From positions 1 through 64,000 of the forward strand of contig LNFL01000057.1 of assembly GCA_001464275.1 (NCBI GenBank): 64,000 bases of DNA. The letters are read 5' to 3'. Source of the stretch: Actinobacteria bacterium Ga0077560. Its GTDB lineage: Bacteria > Actinomycetota > Thermoleophilia > Miltoncostaeales > Miltoncostaeaceae. Of the stretch, positions 51,882-59,161 are shown piece by piece. The notes beneath the pieces are model-generated. The model was not told where the DNA came from. It saw only the letters and a program-made list of their open reading frames with translations, and made no database searches. Both the position numbers and the translations under genes were made by a program. Each line of letters starts with the position of its first letter. Position 1 is the first letter of the stretch.

Positions 51882-51886
51882 GCTAG
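50933..51886 (+). CDS. IS481-family DDE transposase
   Basis: This 317-residue transposase has an N-terminal helix-turn-helix (LTPAAAAATSGVHRSTVYRLIARF, read in part) and an integrase core with Asp in HIDTKRLGRF, Asp in VLTDNSHAY and Glu in TNGKAEAFIGT. It starts with GTG after GGAG. The coding region is intact. Its stop codon TAG is not inside the element but is formed by the GCTAGC target duplication. The GntR gene on the other strand ends at the same CTAG, so the two genes meet tail-to-tail and overlap by four bases. Confidence 0.93.
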   Translation: MLTVTERPRRKRLSWESRCDIVAKVRIHGLTPAAAAATSGVHRSTVYRLIARFDAEGWAALVERRPVPHHQPRRISPELEQRILAARLASGAGPARLGAMLGVPTSTVAKVLRRAGLNRLPRAPRQVTQRYERATPGELLHIDTKRLGRFHQVGKAILQDGIQRSPRAGWHHLHVAVDDHTRIAYCEVLPEQGKAASSAFLTRAVAWFANTHNIAVTGVLTDNSHAYRSHQWREICHHLGVVHKRTRPYTPRTNGKAEAFIGTALREWAYRYAYPTSLHRTRALPGWVRWYNRRRPHSSLGNRPPISRVAQVRAQLS

Positions 51887-52566
51887 CCGGTGCTTCCGTC
51901 GAAGTACTCGAGAGCTCGGTCGCGCGCCCAGAGCACGTGAGCGTGCATCAAGTCGGCCGCCGCGTTGGCGTCCGCCGCCCGGAGCGCGCTTGTGATCTCG
52001 CGGTGCGCCTTCTCCACGATGCCACGGTGCTCGGCCGTGTAGGCGGCGTACGACTTGTGAATGGACGGCAGGGCCGTGACCTCTCCAACCATGCGAGCGA
52101 GACGCTCACTCCCGGCGGCGCGCAAGATGATGTCGTGGAAGGTCATGTTCTCGTCGGCCAAGGCGGCAACATCGACGCGCCTCGCGGAGCGGATCGCCTT
52201 GAAGCGATCGCAGCTTTCCTCAAGTTCCTCAAGCGTCTGGTCGTCGATACGGGACGCGGCCTCGCGAGCGGAGTGCCCTTCGAGGGCTGCCCGGATGTTG
52301 TAAAGGTCCTCGAGGTCTCCGCGGTCATAGCGCCGGACGGTCGAGCCCCTGTTGGGGGAGCCCTGAACCAGGCCCTCGCGCTCGAGCATGATGAGCGCCT
52401 CCCGGATCGGGGTCCGGCTGGTCCCGAGGCTCGCGGCGAGCTGCGATTCGCGCAGGAACTCTCCTGGCGGAAGCCGGCCGTCGAGGATGGCGGCGCGTAT
52501 GGCGCGTGCGATTGCGACGCTCGTCTTCTCAGGAACTTGGCGCTCTGACTCGGTGAAAAGGTTCAT
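51883..52566 (-). CDS. GntR-family (FCD/FadR subfamily) regulator
   Basis: This regulator of about 227 residues has an N-terminal winged helix (VAIARAIRAAILDGRLPPGEFL and TSRTPIREALIMLEREGLV, both read in part) and a C-terminal all-helical FCD ligand domain with the metal ligands in DENMTFHDIIL and AAYTAEHRGIV...HREI. The ATG at 52566 is chosen; an ATG at 52620 would place the start inside the operator. It is divergent from nicF and faces the importer operon across the insertion sequence, so it is the probable substrate-responsive repressor of the catabolic genes. Confidence 0.9.
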   Translation of the reverse strand: MNLFTESERQVPEKTSVAIARAIRAAILDGRLPPGEFLRESQLAASLGTSRTPIREALIMLEREGLVQGSPNRGSTVRRYDRGDLEDLYNIRAALEGHSAREAASRIDDQTLEELEESCDRFKAIRSARRVDVAALADENMTFHDIILRAAGSERLARMVGEVTALPSIHKSYAAYTAEHRGIVEKAHREITSALRAADANAAADLMHAHVLWARDRALEYFDGSTG

Positions 52567-52613
52567 CGGGTTGACCGGGATGAGGGGACGGGTTGTTGCC
52601 CGGAACTCCCAGT

Positions 52614-52633
52614 ATCGCATGCATGTATGCGAT
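52614..52633. promoter_or_regulatory. Operator dyad between gntR and nicF
   Basis: Arms ATCGCAT and ATGCGAT are perfect complements separated by six bases (gcatgt). The dyad lies 11 bp before the nicF start and in the leader of the divergent regulator gene, so one bound dimer could control both. Its ATGCA content links it to the repeats at 50476-50512. Confidence 0.7.
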
Positions 52634-52643
52634 TGTTGGTCTC

Positions 52644-53288
52644 ATGAGCGACACATCGACAGACGCCATCTACAGCCGAGCGGGCTTCGGTCACCCGATC
52701 CGTCGCGGCGTACGGCCAGCTCTCCTGGTCGTCGATTTCAGCCGAGGCTTCACAGAGCCGAAGTACCCCACGGGCGCCGACATGACCACCCAGGTGACCG
52801 GGACCGCCGCCCTCGCGAGAACGTTTCGCAGCCTCGGGCTCCCCGTGTTTCTCACGGTGATCGCCTACCAGCCGAATCTCCGGGATGCCGGCGCCTGGCT
52901 CGACAAGTTCCCGGGCGCGCGGGGGTTGGTCGAGGGAACGCCGGCGGTCGCACTCGACCCGCGGCTCGATGTCCAGCCCTCCGACGTGGTGGTGACGAAG
53001 AAGGGACCGTCCGCCTTCTTCGGAACCAACCTGGCAGCCCTGCTGGCTGCCGAAGCGACGGACATGGTGATCGTCTGTGGAGCCACCACGAGCGGCTGCG
53101 TCCGCGCGAGCGTCGTTGATAGCGTCCAATACGGATTCCAGACGATGGTCGTCGCTGATTGCGTCGGGGATAGGGCGCAAGGCCCCCACGACGCCAACCT
53201 CTTCGACATGGCTGCCAAGTACGCCGATGTCGTCCCGCTCTCAGAGGCGATGACGTACCTCGCCGGCCTGGAGGACGCCGGTGGGTGA
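52644..53288 (+). CDS. nicF: Maleamate amidohydrolase (isochorismatase-like, NicF type)
   Basis: This 214-residue cysteine hydrolase of the isochorismatase superfamily has the catalytic triad visible: Asp in LLVVDFSRGFT near residue 32, Lys in VTKKGPSAFFGT and Cys in CGATTSGCVRASVVD. In the nic pathway NicF hydrolyses maleamate to maleate and ammonia. The ATG at 52644 lies just after the operator dyad. It is the only catabolic gene outside the long leftward operon. Together with nicX, nicD and nicE it completes the lower pathway. Confidence 0.9.
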   Translation: MSDTSTDAIYSRAGFGHPIRRGVRPALLVVDFSRGFTEPKYPTGADMTTQVTGTAALARTFRSLGLPVFLTVIAYQPNLRDAGAWLDKFPGARGLVEGTPAVALDPRLDVQPSDVVVTKKGPSAFFGTNLAALLAAEATDMVIVCGATTSGCVRASVVDSVQYGFQTMVVADCVGDRAQGPHDANLFDMAAKYADVVPLSEAMTYLAGLEDAGG

Positions 53289-53357
53289 GGGCTGGCGCCG
53301 GTCGATACCGCGCTGGATCCCCTGACACGGAGGGCTCAGAACGCTCGCAAGCGGCCG

Positions 53358-53700
53358 GGGGTGGTAACGGGGTGGTAACGCGACCCACAGAGACCACGGG
53401 AGATTCGGGGCCGAATCGGAGCCCGAAAGTCGCGCTCTCAGGCGGTTCTCCGAGACGACAGGAGACCACGGGAGACACCGGCGCCTGACTCATAATCCTC
53501 CGCGCGCAGGTTCGAGTCCTGCCACGCCCACTCAGATCCCTTATGGGTACGGCGATCTCGATGTGGCCATGATCGCCGCTGACCAGGGGACTTCAGGAAA
53601 GCTGCTCGCAGTCGACCGAGACGCGGGCGTTGTCTCGCCGACCGCTGCTGAAGGTATTCCATACCTGTGAAATGGGTTCAGCGGCCACCCTGAGGGGGTC
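53358..53700 (+). repeat. tRNA-derived att-like repeat unit 4
   Basis: This unit has the same structure as units 1-3: paired GGTGGTAAC repeats, paired AGACCACGGGAGA repeats, the core at 53487-53537, the hairpin GCTGAA/TTCAGC, and the bipartite motif at 53669-53700. It closes the pyridine island on the right. Confidence 0.84.
53487..53537 (+). other. att core 4: 3' part of a CAT-anticodon tRNA
   Basis: The sequence is identical in layout to core 3, with loop CTCATAA, strand TCCTC, variable CGCGC, T-arm and acceptor. The 5' stem strand is again CCTGA from the arm, so no cloverleaf can form. Confidence 0.83.
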
Positions 53701-54137
53701 GGAGGGATCTCGTCCGTCCGCCACGTCCGGCGCGCTACCTGCGCAGTTACGTAGGCCGTTGGGCCCTGGTGCGGTGGAACCACACTCCCGGGTGATGACG
53801 GTCCGGCGTGGAGAGGGGTGCCGGGGGCGGTCTGCCGAGGGTCAAAGAGGCCCGGCAGGCGGAGACCACCCAACGTCGGCCGGCCGCCGCGTGGGACATC
53901 AGCCACCCCTTCGAGGCGCATTCCGAGGGGCGAGCGTCGCTGATCCGTACCGGAAGGCGCTGCGGGCGGGACACCCCGTGCCTGAGGGCCGCCCGCGTCG
54001 CCCCGTGGGCGCGCAATGCCGTTTCTGCGCGGGCCCGCTATGTATCACACCCCGCCGAAGCGGGTGTTGGCGCGGCTGGCACCTGAGGTCCCGGCGCTGA
54101 AGGCACGCGCGCCTGGGTGGATCTGGGACGTGGAAAG
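53701..54137. other. Intergenic stretch after att unit 4
   Basis: I see no gene, repeat or terminator that I can support in these 440 bases. Short frames on both strands are arginine-rich and lack motifs. Confidence 0.5.
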
Positions 54138-54213
54138 TGGCCTCGGGACGGACTCGAATCGTCCGACTCCAGGCTCAGACGTCCTGGGCTCTACTCCGCT
54201 GAGCTACAAGGCC
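54138..54213 (-). tRNA. Atypical tRNA-like gene (identity uncertain, possibly degenerate)
   Basis: Read leftward, the sequence begins GGCCTTG-TA-GCTC and ends CGAGGCC-A, so acceptor (with one G-U pair) and D-arm are good. The anticodon arm is CCAGG/CCTGG around nine bases (ACGTCTGAG), and the T-arm is GGACG/CGTCC around nine bases (ATTCGAGTC). A normal tRNA has seven bases in each, so each arm has a mismatched closing pair (A-G and A-C). The only triplet preceded by U is CTG (Gln), but this is uncertain. No CCA is encoded. It may be a decayed or unusual element-borne tRNA. Confidence 0.55.
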
Positions 54214-54498
54214 GGGGTGCCCTTCGGCATCCGCGCGGAGAACTTGAGCGCTGCTCCTGCGGATCATGGTGAGGGTGTGGCACGAAGGTGCGCCCCCCCC
54301 CGAACGGTGCCCGGGGGCGCAGCACCGCCGGTCCCGACGCGACCGAGGTCCAGTCACCGCGCCGTCCCCATGGTCGGTGACCGCGGTCCCCGCGGCACGG
54401 ATCATGGGATGGCCCGCCGGCACGATGCCAGCCGCCGGAACCCGCCGCGCATGCGGCGACGGGCGCACGGACGCACAACGGACAAAGGGGTTTCCGGC

Positions 54499-55710
54499 AT
54501 GAAGATCTCCTGGCGCTCACGCCGCGCGCTCATCGGTGCGGCCTTCGCCGCCGGCGCACTCGCCGTCGTGCCGTCGGCGATGGCGAACAATGACGTCAAC
54601 CTGGCCGTTGGGGTGACCGGCCCGTCGCAGATCGCCCCCGGCGAGAACGGCACCTGGACGATCACCGTCACCAATGCCGGCACCGACTGGGTGATGGCGT
54701 CCCGGATCCTCGTGGACAGCCCCACCCTCGGGCACTACGGCCTCACCCCGGACGCCGCGCCGGAGGACGGCTGGCTGGGCCCCGGCGCGACGATGACCTT
54801 CACCGAGCACGGCCGCCTCGACGGCGGGTTCTGCGAGGAGGGCAAGGCGTCGGTGGAGGCGACGGTGCGCCTGTCGAAGGGCACCGAGACCAGCCTCGAG
54901 GACAACGAGGACTGGTGGACCTCGGATGTGTCGTCCTGCCGCACCGACCTGGGGATCACCAAGAGCGCCGGCCTCGCCACGGCACAGCCGGGCGACACCA
55001 TCTCCTGGACCATGGTCGTCACCAACCACGGCGACACCGGCGTGCTGATGTCGGACATCACCGTGACCGACCCCATGCTCGCGGACCTGGCCCCCGTGGA
55101 CGCGCCGGCCGACGGCTGGCTCGACCCGGGCGCGTCGGTGACCTTCACCGGCACTTCGGTCGCCACCGTCGAGCAGTGCGGCACGCTCACCAACACCGCG
55201 TCGGTCGGCCTCGGCGGCGTGCTGCCCGACGCCGACCCCTCCGACGATCAGGCGCGGGCATCCGTTGCCATCGAGGGGGTCGCGTGCGCGCCGGTGCGGG
55301 CCCAGGTGCTCCCGGTGATCAACTGCCCCGCCACCCGCCTGGCCGTCGGCGTGTCGGCGCCGCGTTCGGCGAGCGCGGGCCAGATCATGCGGGTCGTGCT
55401 GACCGCCCGCAACGCCGGCTCCGACGCCGCCCGTTCGGCTCGCCTGCGGTACCGCCTGCCGTCCGGGACCTCCCTGCATCGCCGGCCGGCCGGCGCAACG
55501 CTGCGCGGCGGGGTGCTGGTGGTGAACCTCGGCGACATGGCGGCGGGTGACCGGCGCCGTACCGGCATCACGCTCCTGATCGACCGCGCCTCGGGCCGGC
55601 GCGTTCACGGGGTCCGCCTGAGCGGTGCCTGCGCGGCCACCGCGACCGCGATCGCGGCCACCCGCGTGACCCCCATCGCGGGGCCGCGTATCCCGGCCGT
55701 CGCGGGCTGA
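54499..55710 (+). CDS. Secreted DUF11/CARDB-like surface protein
   Basis: This 403-residue exported protein has a signal peptide (residues 1-29, ALIGAAFAAGALAVVPSAMA) and three beta-sandwich repeats of the DUF11 type, near residues 33-145, 150-270 and 285-385. Each contains a PG(D/E)..(T/S)(W/I)T(I/M)xVTNxG-like strand pair. Cysteines near 115, 146, 228, 256 and 268 may form disulfides. No sortase motif or C-terminal membrane helix is present, so attachment is unclear. A GGGG-rich ribosome-binding site precedes the ATG and a strong hairpin follows the stop. Confidence 0.85.
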   Translation: MKISWRSRRALIGAAFAAGALAVVPSAMANNDVNLAVGVTGPSQIAPGENGTWTITVTNAGTDWVMASRILVDSPTLGHYGLTPDAAPEDGWLGPGATMTFTEHGRLDGGFCEEGKASVEATVRLSKGTETSLEDNEDWWTSDVSSCRTDLGITKSAGLATAQPGDTISWTMVVTNHGDTGVLMSDITVTDPMLADLAPVDAPADGWLDPGASVTFTGTSVATVEQCGTLTNTASVGLGGVLPDADPSDDQARASVAIEGVACAPVRAQVLPVINCPATRLAVGVSAPRSASAGQIMRVVLTARNAGSDAARSARLRYRLPSGTSLHRRPAGATLRGGVLVVNLGDMAAGDRRRTGITLLIDRASGRRVHGVRLSGACAATATAIAATRVTPIAGPRIPAVAG

Positions 55711-55716
55711 TCCACC

Positions 55717-55747
55717 CCCGGGGAGGGACGACTCGTCCCTCCCCGGG
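55717..55747. terminator. Hairpin terminator after DUF11 gene
   Basis: The 15-base arms CCCGGGGAGGGACGA and their perfect complement are separated by one base, giving in practice a 13-bp stem with a small loop. It lies seven bases after the stop codon. Confidence 0.82.
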
Positions 55748-55751
55748 CGGT

Positions 55752-55773
55752 AAAGTTCGGTGCACCGAACTTT
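55752..55773. promoter_or_regulatory. Palindromic operator upstream of efeU (iron-regulator-like)
   Basis: A perfect 22-bp palindrome with centre CGGTGCACCG and half-site AAAGTTCGGTG lies about 90 bp before efeU. A related sequence (AAGTTTGGGTGACCGAAT on the minus strand, 63573-63590) lies upstream of the heme operon. DtxR/IdeR-type iron repressors use dyads of this size, so a shared iron response is inferred. Confidence 0.65.
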
Positions 55774-55861
55774 CTTCTTTCGGTCATCTTGATTTCCTAA
55801 AGAAGCTCTCGTAGCGTCCGGTCCGTCCGGCGGCCCGCGCTGGCGACCGACCCGAGAGGCG

Positions 55862-56722
55862 ATGTTCGGCAACTACCTGATCGGCCTGCGCGAGGGCCTC
55901 GAGGCCACCCTGGTGGTCAGCATCCTGATCGCGTACCTGGTCAGGACCGGACGCTCCCGGCTCCTGGGCCGCATCTGGGCGGGTGTCGCGCTCGCGGTCG
56001 CCGCGAGCCTGGCGTTCGGGGCCGTCCTCACGTTCGGGCCGAGGGGCCTCACGTTCGAGGCGCAGGAGACGATCGGCGGGTCCCTGTCGATCGTCGCCGT
56101 CGGTTTCGTCACCTGGATGATCTTCTGGATGGCGGGCGCGGCGCGCGGCATGGCGGGCGAACTGCGCTCCAAGGTCGATCTGGCCGCCGACGCGTCGGCG
56201 TGGTCGCTGGTGCTCGTCGCGATGCTGGCGGTGGGCCGGGAGGGCCTGGAGACCGCGCTGTTCATCTGGGCGGCCACGCAGGCCGCCACCGACACCACCG
56301 CAGGCAGCACCGAACCGCTGCTGGGCGCCGCGCTCGGGATCCTCACCGCCGTCGCCCTCGGGTACCTGCTGTACCGCGGCGCGATCCGCATCAACCTCGC
56401 CAAGTTCTTCACCTGGACCGGTGCCTTCCTCATCGTCGTGGCCGCCGGTGTCCTCGCATACGGCGTGCACGACCTGCAGGAGGCCGGCGTCCTTCCCGGC
56501 CTGAACGACCTGGCGTTCGACGTGTCGGACACCATCGACCCCAGCACCTGGATCGGGACGATCCTCAAGGGCGTCTTCAACTTCTCGCCCGCCACCACCG
56601 AGCTCGAGGCAGCCACCTGGCTGTTGTACCTGGTGCCCACCGCGATCCTGTTCGCCCGGGCGGTGCGGCGGCCCACGCCGCGCCCGGCGATCACGGTGGC
56701 CCAGCCCGACGGAAAGGGATGA
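55862..56722 (+). CDS. efeU: Ferrous iron permease EfeU (FTR1 family)
   Basis: This 286-residue membrane protein has seven helices and the two iron-binding REGLE motifs: REGLEATL near residue 10 and REGLETAL near 127. It takes up iron under acid or low-iron conditions with EfeO and EfeB. It overlaps efeO by four bases. Confidence 0.95.
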   Translation: MFGNYLIGLREGLEATLVVSILIAYLVRTGRSRLLGRIWAGVALAVAASLAFGAVLTFGPRGLTFEAQETIGGSLSIVAVGFVTWMIFWMAGAARGMAGELRSKVDLAADASAWSLVLVAMLAVGREGLETALFIWAATQAATDTTAGSTEPLLGAALGILTAVALGYLLYRGAIRINLAKFFTWTGAFLIVVAAGVLAYGVHDLQEAGVLPGLNDLAFDVSDTIDPSTWIGTILKGVFNFSPATTELEAATWLLYLVPTAILFARAVRRPTPRPAITVAQPDGKG

Positions 56723-57894
56723 CCCGCGTGACCCGCACGACCCTTCGCCCTGCCCTGCTGCTGCTGGGCCTCGCACCGCTGGCAGTGCTCGCCGGTTGCT
56801 CAACCAACAACGCCCAGTCAGACGACGCCCGGGTCGTGAGCGTCGATTCCGGCGGTGATGCCTGCACCCTGTCGGCCACCGAAGCACCCGCGGGCAGCCT
56901 GACGTTCACGGTGAAGAACACCGGCTCGAAGGTCACCGAGTTCTACCTGCTGGCCGCCGACGGCCAGCGCATCATCGGGGAGGTCGAGAACATCGGCCCC
57001 GGCCTCACCCGCGACCTGGTCGTGAGCGCCAAGGACGGCCGGTACGTGACCGCCTGCAAACCCGGCATGACGGGCACCGGCATCCGCGCGGACTTCACCG
57101 TGACCCCCTCGGACCAGACGGTGTCGGTGCCCGAGGACCAGGCGCAGCTGATCGCCCGGGCCAACCGCAACTACCAGGCGTATGTGACCGACCAGAGCGC
57201 TCAACTGCTGGAGAAGACCACCCGGTTCGTCGCGGCCTACAAGGCCGGCGACGACGACACCGCCCGGGACCTGTACCCCCGGACCCGCGTGCACTGGGAG
57301 CGCATCGAGACCGTCGCCGAGTCCTTCGGGGACCTGGACCCCCGGATGGACGCCCGCGAGGCGGACCTGGAGGCCGGCCAGAAGTGGACCGGCTGGCACC
57401 GCATCGAGAAGGACCTCTGGCCCCAACGCGCCCCGGGGTACACGCCGCTGACCACCGCCCAGCGCGCCACCCTGGCCGACACGTTGCTGACCGACACCCG
57501 CACCCTCGACGCCCGCGTGGAGGACCTCACCTACACGGCCGACCAGATCGCCAACGGCTCCCGCGGGCTGCTGGAGGAGGTCGCCACCGGCAAGGTCACC
57601 GGTGAGGAGGAGTACTGGTCCCGCACCGACCTGTGGGACTTCCAGGCCAACGTCGACGGCGCCCGGGTCGGGTTCGACGGCCTGCGCGAGCTGATCGACC
57701 AGAAGGACCCGGAACTCGGCCGCACCATCGAGACCCGCTTCACCGAACTCCAGAAGCTCCTCGACGCCCAGCGCGACGGAGACGGGTTCCACACCTACGA
57801 CCAGCTCACCCCGGGCGAGGTCAAGGCGTTGTCGGACGCGGTGAACGCCCTGTCGGAGCCGTTGTCGCAACTCACCGCCGTCGTGGTGAGCTGA
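56719..57894 (+). CDS. efeO: EfeO iron-uptake lipoprotein
   Basis: This 391-residue lipoprotein has lipobox LAGC near residue 26, an N-terminal cupredoxin-like domain (residues 40-125, with TLSATEAPAGSLTFTVKN and ACKPGMTGTG) and a C-terminal M75 domain with the HxxE metal motif in GWHRIEKDLW. It binds iron outside the membrane for the EfeU channel. It overlaps efeU and lies 13 bp before efeB. Confidence 0.93.
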   Translation: MTRVTRTTLRPALLLLGLAPLAVLAGCSTNNAQSDDARVVSVDSGGDACTLSATEAPAGSLTFTVKNTGSKVTEFYLLAADGQRIIGEVENIGPGLTRDLVVSAKDGRYVTACKPGMTGTGIRADFTVTPSDQTVSVPEDQAQLIARANRNYQAYVTDQSAQLLEKTTRFVAAYKAGDDDTARDLYPRTRVHWERIETVAESFGDLDPRMDAREADLEAGQKWTGWHRIEKDLWPQRAPGYTPLTTAQRATLADTLLTDTRTLDARVEDLTYTADQIANGSRGLLEEVATGKVTGEEEYWSRTDLWDFQANVDGARVGFDGLRELIDQKDPELGRTIETRFTELQKLLDAQRDGDGFHTYDQLTPGEVKALSDAVNALSEPLSQLTAVVVS

Positions 57895-57907
57895 CCGGGA
57901 TGAGGCC

Positions 57908-59161
57908 GTGAACGGCTCGCAGGGGATCTCCCGCCGCCGGCTCCTGGCCGGCGGCCTCGGCGCGCTCGCCGGCGGCGCCGCGCTGGGAGTGGGCGCCACC
58001 CGCCTGGGCGGCGACGACACCCCTTCCGCGTCCGCCGGGCCGCCCAGCACCTTCACCGGGCCGCACCAGCCCGGCATCGTCACCCCCGCCCAAGACCGCC
58101 TGCACTTCGCCGCGTTCGACGTCACCACCCGGTCCCGCGCCGAACTCGCCGACCTGTTGCGCCGCTGGACCGACGCGGGGGAGCGCATGATGCGCGGCGA
58201 GTCCGCCGGAGCGATCGGCCCCACCTCCGGACCCTACGACGCACCGCCGGACGACACCGGCGAAGCCATCGGCCTCCCACCGGCGGGCCTGTCGATCACC
58301 ATCGGCTTCGGGCCGTCACTGTTGGACGGGCGGTTCGGCTTGGCCCGCAGGCGCCCGGCCGCACTCGTCCGCCTGCCCCACTTCCCCGCCGACAACCTCG
58401 ACCCCGCCCGCAGCGACGGGGACCTGTGCGTGCAGGCCTGCGCCGACGACCCGCAGGTCGCGGTCCACGCGATCCGCAACCTCGCCCGCATCGGCTTCGG
58501 AACGGTGAGCGTGCGGTGGTCGCAACTGGGCTTCGGCCGCACCTCGTCCACCTCAACCGCCCAGCAGACGCCCCGCAACCTGTTCGGGTTCAAGGACGGC
58601 ACCGCCAACGTGAAGGCTGAGGAGACCGACGCCCTGAAGCAGCACATCTGGGTGGGCCCAGGCGACGACCCGGACGGCGCGTGGCTCACGGGAGGCTCCT
58701 ACCTGGTGGCCCGCCGCATCAACATGAACATCGAGACCTGGGACCGCCAGTCCCTGCGCGACCAGGAGACCATCATCGGCCGCACCAAGGCCGAGGGCGC
58801 CCCCCTCTCAGGAGGCGGCGAGTTCACCGAACCGGACTTCGCGCTGCCCGGCCGCGACGGGCCGCTCATCGACATCGCCTCCCACGTGCGGATGGCCCAC
58901 CCCACCACCAACGACGGCCACCGTATCCTGCGCCGCGGCTACAACTTCGTGGACGGCAGCACCAACCTCGGCCGCCTCGACGCCGGCCTGTTCTTCCTCG
59001 CCTACATGCGCGACCCCGTGACGCAGTACCTGCCCCTGCAGACCAAACTCGCAAAGCAGGACCTCCTGAGCGAGTACCTGCAGCACACCGGCTCGGCGCT
59101 GTTCGCCGTACCGCCCGGCATCCGCGACGGTGGGTTCGTGGGCGAGTCACTGTTCGCCTGA
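57908..59161 (+). CDS. efeB: EfeB deferrochelatase/DyP-type peroxidase
   Basis: This 417-residue heme peroxidase is exported by the Tat pathway (RRRLLAGG at residues 9-16). It has the DyP GFKDGTAN motif near residue 227 with its catalytic Asp, and the proximal His region near HVRMAHPTTNDGHRI. It oxidises or removes iron for uptake with EfeUO. The start is a GTG. The last 15 bases overlap the convergent gene that follows. Confidence 0.94.
   Translation: MNGSQGISRRRLLAGGLGALAGGAALGVGATRLGGDDTPSASAGPPSTFTGPHQPGIVTPAQDRLHFAAFDVTTRSRAELADLLRRWTDAGERMMRGESAGAIGPTSGPYDAPPDDTGEAIGLPPAGLSITIGFGPSLLDGRFGLARRRPAALVRLPHFPADNLDPARSDGDLCVQACADDPQVAVHAIRNLARIGFGTVSVRWSQLGFGRTSSTSTAQQTPRNLFGFKDGTANVKAEETDALKQHIWVGPGDDPDGAWLTGGSYLVARRINMNIETWDRQSLRDQETIIGRTKAEGAPLSGGGEFTEPDFALPGRDGPLIDIASHVRMAHPTTNDGHRILRRGYNFVDGSTNLGRLDAGLFFLAYMRDPVTQYLPLQTKLAKQDLLSEYLQHTGSALFAVPPGIRDGGFVGESLFA

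Noticed and set aside
33783..53288. Nicotinate degradation cluster in the strict sense
   Set aside because: There is no NicC and no NicB-like cytochrome-fused subunit, while the SRPBCC, PEP-utilising and PPDK genes are not part of the nicotinate pathway.
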